Part shown: in pieces, positions 1-7,000 of the stretch
Layout: every line of letters starts with the position of its first letter
Numbering within the stretch: position 1 is the first letter of the stretch
Source of the DNA: Candidatus Nomurabacteria bacterium
GTDB lineage: Bacteria; Patescibacteriota; Minisyncoccia; Phycocordibacterales; UBA9973
Reading direction: 5' to 3'
Length of the DNA: 15,313 bases
Assembly (NCBI GenBank): GCA_943356455.1
Contig: CALRFB010000015.1
Span: 1 to 15,313 of the forward strand
Notes under the pieces: generated by a model
The model's database searches: none
What the model saw: the letters and a program-made list of their open reading frames with translations, nothing else
What the model was told of the DNA's origin: nothing
Program-made: the position numbers and the translations under genes

Positions 1-1
1 A

Positions 2-46
2 ACAGTTAAGCTAAAGGACCTAGCTGTATATCTCAAAGAACTATAG
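2..46 (+). CDS. C-terminal tail of an upstream gene (partial)
   Basis: Only this frame is open from the window edge; it reads 14 codons (TVKLKDLAVYLKEL) to a TAG at 44-46. The stop is one base before the def ATG at 48, the tight spacing expected inside an operon. The tail looks like an amphipathic helix and cannot be assigned to a family. Being so short, it could be an open frame by chance, so this is a moderate call resting mainly on the spacing to def. Confidence 0.5.
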   Translation, partial: TVKLKDLAVYLKEL

Positions 47-47
47 T

Positions 48-572
48 ATGGTTACGATTGTGCAAAAAGACGAACCTGTCCTCAGAAAAAAAGCACAGCC
101 GGTAGCTGATGTCGAATTTGGCACGCCTGCGTTAAAAAAAATCATTGAGGACATGACTGAGGCGCTTGAAAAAGAAGAAGATGGTGTTGCTATTGCTGCC
201 CCGCAAATCGGTGTATCAAAGCGTATTTTTGTTGTGTCTCACCGTGCTTTTGAAACCGAAGGAAAAGACTCTGCACCGATGCATAATATCGTCTGTATAA
301 ATCCTGAAATTATTTCAAAGTCTCGCGACCGCAAACTTGTACCTGAAGGTTGTCTGTCTGTGCGGTGGTTGTATGGAAATACACGCCGAGCGTCTAGAGC
401 CAAGATCAAAGCATTTTCAGTCGATGGCAAGGGGGAAATTATTACAGGTAATGGGCTGTTGGCACAAATTTTTCAACACGAAATAGACCACCTCGATGGC
501 ATACTTTTCATTGATCACGCCAAAGATATTCACGACTTACCTCCCGAAACGACTGGGGGGTTACATGCGTAG
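48..572 (+). CDS. def: Peptide deformylase
   Basis: A 174-residue cytoplasmic metallohydrolase that removes the formyl group from the N-terminal formyl-methionine of new proteins. All three family motifs are visible: motif 1 GVAIAAPQIG (46-55, a variant of GxGLAAPQIG), motif 2 EGCLS (100-104, metal ligand Cys102), and motif 3 QHEIDH (143-148, metal ligands His144 and His148, catalytic Glu145). Length is normal for the family. It lies one base after the preceding reading frame and 47 bases before fmt, the enzyme that adds the formyl group, so the three are probably one transcript. No Shine-Dalgarno sequence is seen before the ATG. The C-terminus is short and lacks a long tail. The identification is secure; the exact subclass of deformylase is not determined here. 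Confidence 0.97.
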   Translation: MVTIVQKDEPVLRKKAQPVADVEFGTPALKKIIEDMTEALEKEEDGVAIAAPQIGVSKRIFVVSHRAFETEGKDSAPMHNIVCINPEIISKSRDRKLVPEGCLSVRWLYGNTRRASRAKIKAFSVDGKGEIITGNGLLAQIFQHEIDHLDGILFIDHAKDIHDLPPETTGGLHA

Positions 573-619
573 CCCAAAAATACACTCCTGCCGTTTATAC
601 GATAGTCACATTATTTATT

Positions 620-1465
620 ATGAACATTATTTTTTTTGGTACACCAGACGTCGCTACTATCGTACTTGATACGCTTGTCGAACACGACATGGTGCCTAGT
701 TTAATTATTACCGCACCAGACAAACCTTCTGGTCGTGGGCTTACACTCGAAGCCAGTCCTGTGGCAGTCTGGGCACAAGCTCACAACATAGAGTGTTATA
801 AACCTACAAATTTAAAAACGGACGAGGTTGTAACAAAAATAGCACAGGCACAGGCTGATGTGGCTGTTGTTTTTGCATATGGAAAGATCATACCAGCGAG
901 TATTTTATCGCTGCCTAAATACGGCATGGTAAACATTCATCCTTCACTCTTGCCACTTCATAGGGGCCCAGCTCCCGTGGAAGGCGCTCTGCTGGCAGGC
1001 GACAACGAAACAGGCGTATCTGTAATGCTACTCGATGACCAGATGGATCACGGTCCGATACTTGTGCAAGAAAAAGTTCAGATCGAAGCAACCAGTACGG
1101 CGCACGAACTTTTACAAAACCTAGTTCGCAGAGGAGCTGAAAATTTGGTAAAGATTTTACCTGACTTCATCGCCGGCACCATAAAAAAAACGGAACAAGA
1201 TCACACCAAAGCAACATATACAAAAAAAATATCCAAAGCAGATGGTGAAATACTACTTTCAGATATTGAAAAAAATCCGGCTAGCGTTTTTGCGAAATTC
1301 CGTGCATACGCCGATTGGCCAACGATATACTATTTCGAACCAGGTGGTGCTCGTATCATTATTACAAAAGCACACATGCACGATGGTGTATGTAGTATCG
1401 ACATGGTAAAACCCGAAGGCAAACGTGACATGCCCTACGCAGACTACATACGCAATAAAAAATAA
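620..1465 (+). CDS. fmt: Methionyl-tRNA formyltransferase
   Basis: A 281-residue cytoplasmic enzyme that transfers a formyl group from 10-formyl-tetrahydrofolate to initiator Met-tRNA. The N-terminal Rossmann-like domain begins MNIIFFGTPD. The catalytic signature is intact: Asn105 and His107 in NIHPSLLP (105-112), and Asp143 in QMDHG (141-145). The usual RGAAPIQRA segment is RGPAPVEGA (115-123). The C-terminal OB-like tRNA-binding domain (about 200-281) is shorter than in E. coli Fmt (about 315 residues in total): the stretch between the strand near 250 and the terminal EGKRDMPYADY segment is reduced. It follows def on the same strand, with no clear promoter or Shine-Dalgarno sequence in the gap, consistent with cotranscription. 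A strong hairpin terminator follows 8 bases after the TAA. The identification is secure; the shortening is probably lineage-wide reduction and not damage. Confidence 0.96.
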   Translation: MNIIFFGTPDVATIVLDTLVEHDMVPSLIITAPDKPSGRGLTLEASPVAVWAQAHNIECYKPTNLKTDEVVTKIAQAQADVAVVFAYGKIIPASILSLPKYGMVNIHPSLLPLHRGPAPVEGALLAGDNETGVSVMLLDDQMDHGPILVQEKVQIEATSTAHELLQNLVRRGAENLVKILPDFIAGTIKKTEQDHTKATYTKKISKADGEILLSDIEKNPASVFAKFRAYADWPTIYYFEPGGARIIITKAHMHDGVCSIDMVKPEGKRDMPYADYIRNKK

Positions 1466-1473
1466 GCAAAATA

Positions 1474-1499
1474 AAAACCGACCACGTGAGGTCGGTTTT
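1474..1499. terminator. Bidirectional hairpin terminator between fmt and the 84-residue gene
   Basis: A ten-base-pair stem (AAAACCGACC with GGTCGGTTTT) closes a six-base ACGTGA loop. A-rich sequence precedes it and T-rich sequence follows it on both strands. It sits just after the fmt stop and also downstream of the convergent minus-strand gene ending at 1553, so it can serve both. Confidence 0.85.
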
Positions 1500-1552
1500 A
1501 GTTGGCGTACATATACACTTTACATTACTCATGACTCCACCAACGAAGTACC

Positions 1553-1807
1553 TTATTGTTTATATGTTCGTTTTTTAGGACCGAACATGTTTTCCAGTTG
1601 AACCATAGGCGAGAAACCGTGGGCTCTCGCATTGACGGGAGTTTGACTAAACCCTTTCAATTTTGGAATTCCTTCACTTGGATCGGCAATAGTGCCAAGC
1701 GCTACTTTGCCTATTTGTCCAACAATTTGTATTTTTGTTGAAATGTTTTTTTCTGGTGCTCGACCGGACGATTCTTGTCCGGGAACTTTTGAGAGAGTTG
1801 TTGCCAT
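1553..1807 (-). CDS. Orphan 84-residue protein
   Basis: I do not recognise this protein. It is 84 residues, soluble, with no signal peptide, no membrane segment and no cysteine. The N-terminal 20 residues are Ser/Gly/Pro-rich and look disordered. The centre (about 22-48) is more hydrophobic (IQIVGQIGKVALGTI), and the end is basic (GPKKRTYKQ). The case that it is real rests on transcription: a TTGACT-N17-TATAAT promoter lies immediately upstream, aimed at this ATG with a predicted leader of about 17 bases. The overlapping plus-strand frame has no such signal. It lies downstream of hpf but with its own promoter, and converges with fmt. It could be a lineage-specific small protein; no function is proposed. 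Confidence 0.68.
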   Translation of the reverse strand: MATTLSKVPGQESSGRAPEKNISTKIQIVGQIGKVALGTIADPSEGIPKLKGFSQTPVNARAHGFSPMVQLENMFGPKKRTYKQ

Positions 1808-1830
1808 AGAACTATTTTTTATTCTCTCAA

Positions 1831-1859
1831 ATTATACACCTAAAAGCACAGAAAGTCAA
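1831..1859 (-). promoter_or_regulatory. Near-consensus sigma-70 promoter for the 84-residue gene
   Basis: Read on the minus strand: -35 TTGACT (1859-1854), a 17-base spacer, and -10 TATAAT (1836-1831). The -35 box begins directly after the hpf stop codon. The predicted start site is near 1824, giving a leader of about 17 bases before the ATG at 1807. This is the best promoter match in the window. Confidence 0.85.
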
Positions 1860-2255
1860 CTAGCGTCTCTTGAACCGTATTCTACGAGGTAAATTCCCGA
1901 TCCCTTTTAGAATGCTTTTTACTTGCAATGCCCCACGTCGAAACAGTGTCTGTGATCGCTCTTTTTTAGTCACAACCTCCCTTTCAAGCTCCTCTTTAGC
2001 ATCGTCTATCGAGGCGTACAGATCATCTTTGACAGAGACTGCTCTAAAGCGCTTACCAGCATTACGAATGATGATTTCCGTCTTAAATATATTACCAGTT
2101 TTATGGTGTTTGGTTGTCTGAGAAAGCTCTATTTCTACAACGACGTTTTCTCGGCTTTCACCCAAGAGTCTACCGACTGTCTCAACGCGCTTTTCCGCAT
2201 AGTCGCGGATAGCCTCGGTGAGGACTATTCCATTTGCCTTATATGTAATATTCAT
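1860..2255 (-). CDS. hpf: Ribosome hibernation-promoting factor (HPF/YfiA family)
   Basis: A 131-residue protein of the family that binds the decoding region of the 30S subunit and inactivates ribosomes during starvation. The beta-alpha-beta-beta-beta-alpha domain occupies about residues 1-98. It opens with MNITYKANGI and ends with the helix VKDDLYASIDDAKEELERE (75-93), which matches the family's second helix. The rest (about 97-131) is a basic tail rich in Arg and Lys (ending RRIRFKRR). It lacks the C-terminal dimerisation domain of long HPF, so it is a short-type factor with an extra basic tail. It lies 20 bases after pyk but has its own TTGAAA-N16-TATAAT promoter inside the pyk end, with the -10 six bases from the ATG, so the mRNA is probably leaderless. 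Confidence 0.88.
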   Translation of the reverse strand: MNITYKANGIVLTEAIRDYAEKRVETVGRLLGESRENVVVEIELSQTTKHHKTGNIFKTEIIIRNAGKRFRAVSVKDDLYASIDDAKEELEREVVTKKERSQTLFRRGALQVKSILKGIGNLPRRIRFKRR

Positions 2256-2261
2256 ACATAC

Positions 2262-2289
2262 ATTATACCGCGTTACTAAAGGGTTTCAA
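2262..2289 (-). promoter_or_regulatory. hpf promoter, predicted leaderless
   Basis: Minus strand: -35 TTGAAA (2289-2284, inside the last codons of pyk), a 16-base spacer, and -10 TATAAT (2267-2262). Six bases separate the -10 from the hpf ATG, so the start site should fall at or next to the A of ATG. Confidence 0.8.
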
Positions 2290-3709
2290 CAAGTAAGCAA
2301 TTGGTCGTTTTGGCTACTCCAAAAGGTACACCGGCAGATATGACAATTTTTTCTCCACGCTTTGCGTACTTGCTATCAAGCAATACTTTTTTTATTATTT
2401 TGGTCGCTTCAACAATATCTGTCACTTTACTGATAACAATAGGATGACAGCCAAACAACAGGACAGTTTTTCTGGCCACTTCCACAAAAGGAGTAAATAC
2501 ATAGACTGGACGCGTCGAACGATGCCGAGCTGTCATCTTGGCAGTAAACCCCGAAGAAGAAAGTGCTGCGATCGCCACAGCATCGACGTTGCGTGCGGTA
2601 TACACGACAGAAGATGAAACCGAGTCAACGACATTGCCTGCGTCGACACTAAAATGTTTTCGGAAATGTTCGTGATCAAGCTCGGTAATACGAGCAACGT
2701 TTGTCATGACAGCGACAGATTCTAGTGGAAATGCACCTGATGCAGTTTCAGCAGACAACATGACAGCGTCTGTACCATCGAGAATAGCATTGGCAATATC
2801 GGAAACTTCTGCGCGTGTCGGCGTAGAACGCGAAATCATCGTTTCTAAAAAGTGAGTGGCGGTGATCACCGGCTTGCCGTATTCGTTGGACATACGAATA
2901 ATTTCTTTTTGTGTTGCAGGAACCATTTCCCTACCGATTTCCACAGCTAGGTCTCCACGTGCAACCATGATGGCGTCAGACTCGATGACGATATCTCGTA
3001 AATCTGCGACGGCTTCAAGAGTTTCTATCTTGGCGACTATCCATGGAACATTTTTCGGATGTTGTTTGGTAATCACTTTCCGAAGGTCTACAATATCTTT
3101 TTTACCTCGAACAAAAGACAGTGCGACAAAATCTATATCATGTGGCAGCATTTTTGTAAGGTCGGCAATATCTTTTGGAGTAAGGGCAGAAACAGATAGC
3201 TTAGCACCAGGAATATTTACACCACGACGCGAAGCGATTTGCCCACCTGCGATAACTTTTGTCGTTACTTCGTTGCCCTTGATTTTTTTTACACACAGCT
3301 CAACTTTACCATCATCAAGGAAAATCTTTTGTCCTGAGGTAACTTCTTTAGTAAGACGTGGGTAGTTGATATAAACTTTTTTTGCTGTGCCCTCGATTTT
3401 TTCAGTAGATAAAATAAAATCATGACCTTCAACAAGCTCTATGACACCTTCCCTGAAATCGCCGATGCGGATTTTCGGACCTGATAAATCTGCCAACACG
3501 GCAACGTATACACCGAGCTGTTTGGAAATTGTTCTAATACGTTTTGTGCGTTCAGTGTGCTCGTCAATCGTGCCGTGACTGAGATTTAACCGAAATACAT
3601 TGACCCCAGTGAGAATAAGGGACCTAATCATTTCCGGAGTTTCAGATGCTGGACCGATTGTGGCGACGATCTTGGTTTTCTTTTCTGCTACTATATTGCT
3701 TTTTTTCAT
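2276..3709 (-). CDS. pyk: Pyruvate kinase
   Basis: A 477-residue cytoplasmic enzyme that converts phosphoenolpyruvate and ADP to pyruvate and ATP, the last step of glycolysis. Motifs from the ATG at 3709: KIVATIGPAS (13-22), NLSHG (42-46), the GPKIRIG loop (77-83), a lid-like B domain (about 84-170), SALTPKDIADL (174-184), catalytic Lys227 and metal ligand Glu229 in AKIET, ARGDLAVEIG with Asp253, and TATHFLETM (283-291), where most relatives read TQMLESM. The C domain (about 350-477) is complete. Length is normal. A frame extending 11 codons upstream to a TTG is rejected because that TTG is the -35 box of a promoter (TTGAAA-N15-TATACC) ending six bases before the chosen ATG. The gene is followed by hpf. 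Confidence 0.96.
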   Translation of the reverse strand: MKKSNIVAEKKTKIVATIGPASETPEMIRSLILTGVNVFRLNLSHGTIDEHTERTKRIRTISKQLGVYVAVLADLSGPKIRIGDFREGVIELVEGHDFILSTEKIEGTAKKVYINYPRLTKEVTSGQKIFLDDGKVELCVKKIKGNEVTTKVIAGGQIASRRGVNIPGAKLSVSALTPKDIADLTKMLPHDIDFVALSFVRGKKDIVDLRKVITKQHPKNVPWIVAKIETLEAVADLRDIVIESDAIMVARGDLAVEIGREMVPATQKEIIRMSNEYGKPVITATHFLETMISRSTPTRAEVSDIANAILDGTDAVMLSAETASGAFPLESVAVMTNVARITELDHEHFRKHFSVDAGNVVDSVSSSVVYTARNVDAVAIAALSSSGFTAKMTARHRSTRPVYVFTPFVEVARKTVLLFGCHPIVISKVTDIVEATKIIKKVLLDSKYAKRGEKIVISAGVPFGVAKTTNCLLVETL

Positions 3710-3715
3710 GATTGT

Positions 3716-3742
3716 GGTATAGTTACTAGGAATATTTTTCAA
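3716..3742 (-). promoter_or_regulatory. pyk promoter, predicted leaderless
   Basis: Minus strand: TTGAAA (3742-3737), a 15-base spacer, and TATACC (3721-3716), then six bases to the pyk ATG at 3709. The spacer is short and the last two bases of the -10 deviate. Placement relative to the ATG is the same as for hpf, DoxX and the DUF167 gene. Confidence 0.6.
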
Positions 3743-3761
3743 TGTGTTTAATGACTGAGTT

Positions 3762-3787
3762 AAAAGCGCCCTGGGTCGGGCGCTTTT
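3762..3787 (-). terminator. Terminator after the 54-residue basic gene
   Basis: A ten-base-pair stem (AAAAGCGCCC with GGGCGCTTTT) closes a six-base loop; on the minus strand it ends in a T run. It lies 10 bases beyond the stop of the basic-protein gene and upstream of the pyk promoter, insulating the two. Confidence 0.85.
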
Positions 3788-3797
3788 TGTATGGAAT

Positions 3798-3962
3798 TTA
3801 CTTTGCTTTCGCAGTAGTTTTTGGTGTAGTCTTGGAGCGATTCTTCACCTTGTGAGCTGCCTTTTTGTCAAGCATGTCTTTTTTTGCTGCAAGACGCTTT
3901 TTTGTTTTGTGGGGATGAGGAACTACTTTATTGCTACTGATACCTGTTTTTCTTTTTGCCAT
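3798..3962 (-). CDS. 54-residue Lys/Arg-rich basic protein
   Basis: A short gene reading ATG at 3962 to TAA at 3798-3800. The product begins MAKRKTGISSNKVV and ends TTPKTTAKAK. It contains 16 Lys, 3 Arg and 3 His among 54 residues, two Asp and no Glu, so it is strongly basic and likely to bind nucleic acid or the ribosome. The Ala/Lys/Thr/Pro tail resembles histone H1-like or nucleoid tails in composition only. No named family is recognised. Support for a real gene: a hairpin terminator follows 10 bases after the stop, and a TTTACG-N17-TATACT promoter lies upstream, giving a leader of about 33 bases. It could be a small ribosome-associated or nucleoid protein; the function is inferred from charge alone. 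Confidence 0.72.
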   Translation of the reverse strand: MAKRKTGISSNKVVPHPHKTKKRLAAKKDMLDKKAAHKVKNRSKTTPKTTAKAK

Positions 3963-3998
3963 GATAATGCTAGCTAATTTATAAATCGTTAATGTGGC

Positions 3999-4012
3999 TA
4001 GAGTATACTCTA
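3999..4012. repeat. Perfect 14-bp palindrome overlapping a -10 box
   Basis: TAGAGTATACTCTA reads the same on both strands. It lies between the end of the giant protein gene (stop at 4019-4021) and the start of the basic-protein gene (3962), and contains the -10 box proposed for the latter. It could be a dimeric repressor operator. It is too short and without a loop to act as a terminator. Confidence 0.45.
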
Positions 4013-4030
4013 AAGTTGCTAGACCGTAAA
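4002..4030 (-). promoter_or_regulatory. Candidate promoter of the basic-protein gene
   Basis: Minus strand: TTTACG (4030-4025, inside the last codons of the giant protein gene), a 17-base spacer, and TATACT (4007-4002). The predicted start site is near 3995, leaving a leader of about 33 bases. The -35 matches consensus at four of six positions. Confidence 0.5.
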
Positions 4031-7000
4031 GCGTTTATTGATTACACCCCTTCGTGCACGAAACACATCAGACTTGAATATTTCCGTATAACTTTGATCA
4101 GCATTTTTAGTGGCGATTTCGATATAGTACTGACCTTTTGGAACAAGCGCATAGTATCGTCCCAGGTTGTCGAGTGGTCGTGTAAATAGTTTTTTACCAA
4201 TCTTTGCACTATATATATGGATTAATCCGTATGGAAGCGGTACACCTTTTTTAGTTATAACCGAGCCAGTCCGATATGCACGCATTCCAAGTTCGCGAAT
4301 GAGTAAAAGTACTAGATATATTCCTACAATAGCAAAGTTAAACGTGATTGGTTCGATAATCGCACCCACGATAGATGCGATAAAACCGACTACAAAAAGA
4401 ATGTTAAGAACTCGATTTATAATTTTATCTTTTCGTGCATTCCATTTGGTCAATTTCTGTTCGTGTTTAACATATTCATTCCAATTGAAAAGTAGTGGAT
4501 CCATAGGAATATTTTTTGCTATGGCATCATCACCTTTTTGCACTACAAATGGTTCTCCAAAATACAGGTCGCCGTACACTTCATCGCTTGTTTTGCCACG
4601 TAACTCTCGTGAAGGAAATAGGTAGTTCGTTTTATGTACCACGATAGTATAACGACCAGGTTGTAGTAAAAAACCGAAACGGCCGTCGATGTCTGTTATG
4701 GATGTGGCAACTTCTTTGCCGTCTTTGTCGTAGAGTGATACGTATACTGGATCAAGCGGTTGTTTTGTAATGGAATCATATACAGTTCCCCATCTGCGAA
4801 TACGTTTTTTAAAACCAAGCGCACCGAGTAAGAGTTGCCAAATACGTTGTGGCAAAAATGCGAGTTCAGACAATACGATAGATCCCGCAAAAAAAGCTGC
4901 GAGTGAACCTAGGATCAAGCCGAGGCGACTCGTTTTTTTTACCATAGAAGCAACGACAGCTGGTGAAATACTAGTATCAACCGGCTGTACTAGTGGAGAC
5001 AAACAAATATGATTTTGTACAGTCATACCACTAGGTACTAGCAACTGAACTCCGGCGATATTATCGCAGGCATCCGTTTGTGATCCGGGACCTGGTGTCG
5101 GTGTTGGAGTAGGATTTGGTACAGGAACAGGATTTGGATATATACAGACACCCACCAAGCCGTTATTTATCGCAAGCGGATCGGCGCAAGCAATAGGTGG
5201 AAGTGGGAAAATACAAACACCCCCTTGTCCATAATTGGTGGCTACGGGGTTGGTACACATCACGGGTGACGTATATGTGCATGAACCACTTTGCAAATAA
5301 TTTGTAGCAGTCGCATCTTGGCACAGTACACCTCCGCCTATTGTGCCTCCTCCACCAGGTGCAGAAGTAATCGTGATCGGATACGTTCGTGCGCCAAAAA
5401 AAGTTCCGGCGGAAGCAAACGTGTCGACGGCACGAACAAGCAGGTTGTAACTACCAGCCGTGGTGGGTGTACCAGACACAATACCTCCACCCGCCAAACT
5501 CAAACCAGCTGGTAGACCAGAATATGCAGTATATGTAACAGCACCTTGGCTCTGTGAAGCAGTAAGGGATGATGAAGTATAAGAAAGTGTAGCTTGACCA
5601 TCTGGTAGTGTCACCACATCAGGTTTTACAAATTGGTACACCAACACGCGATTTCCTTCTGACGCATACACCCGGCTATGCGTTGAATCAACACCAAAAC
5701 CTACTGTTAGATTTGTCGATCGAAAACCGGAAATTCCATTTGTTGTAGTGTCAGTAAAATTCTGTTGCCCGAGTACCGCTGACGCAGGCATGTTGGTAGT
5801 TATGTTTGATGTATCGAAAACTAAAATTCGACTCGGTCCCCCAGCGTCACCGGACTTCATCCCCACATACAAAACATCTGCCAAAGCATCGTACCCCAGT
5901 CCTCCCACCTGGTCACAAATTGTTTGTACTGACCAAACTTCATTGTGAGTACCTGTATACGTTCCACATTGATCCGCATCGGCAACCATATCACTTGTCG
6001 TATGTCCCGATCCGTCGTCGGATGTATGAGAAGTTCCGAGCACCGCAATCGGGTTCATTGAGTCAGCTGGTGATGACATATCGTAAATCCAAACTACACT
6101 TCCGCCTGTCCACGATACGTCATACATTCTGTTGTCTCCAACATACAGAAGGTTGTGATTTGTATCGTACGCCAAATCAGAAATTTCATACTGTATAGTA
6201 GGACTCGCAAATATAGCAGTTGCTAGCGGATTATTGGCGATACCTGCAGCAAGATCGAATACACTTATTTTTTTGGCACCAAGTGCAGAGTTCGCAACAA
6301 ATAATCGTTGGTGCAGAGAGTCGAATTCAATTGCAATAGGAATAATTTGTGCGCGATTCGAAACAAGGCTGTTGATTGAAGTAAAATCTGGTTGACCCAT
6401 AACACACGAAGCATTCATGCCGTCGGTTAAACCAGTACTTACAACTCCGCAAGTATCCAAAGGTGCACTTCCACTCGGTCGCACATCAAAAACGAGCACC
6501 CTATATGGATCTGAGACAAAAAGTCTATCGTTCACAGTGTCGTAAGCCAAAGAATTGATACCTTGGGCAACACCGGCTCCAAATGAGTCCTGTGATACTT
6601 CTAGCGTCACATAATTAAAGTCCGTTTGCCCGATAATATGATCTGCAACATGATCGATTAGGTTATTAGTACTATCTAGGTCGTATACAACAACGGCAGA
6701 TCTGGATCCGGCATCACCTCGGTTCACAATAAACAAGCGATGGTTTACTGTATCTACAAATGATTTTCTAGCACCATCGAAACCCAAGTTATTTCTCCCT
6801 GTATCCCCACTAAATACATTATCGAGAGTAAATACCGGTGTAGTACCCATGGGATTATTCACCGTAGTAAATTGCCCGATAACATCGATCGCATTTGCTT
6901 GAGCCAAATCACTCGCTGAGGTGTAGGTGTATGTCAAAACTCTATTTGCGGCGCTATCTACAACGTATACCTTGCGTCGAACGCCTGGTACTTCAAATGA

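Noticed and set aside
2856..3365. 169-codon plus-strand frame opposite pyk
   Set aside because: It is antisense to a clear pyruvate kinase, has no motif, and is a shadow of the real codons.
3710..3742. Upstream TTG start extending pyk by 11 residues
   Set aside because: The TTG is part of the -35 box and the extension crosses the -10; the encoded residues do not match pyruvate kinases.
5806..6198. 130-codon plus-strand frame opposite the giant gene
   Set aside because: Antisense to conserved propeller repeats, His/Ser/Arg-rich with no domain and no promoter.
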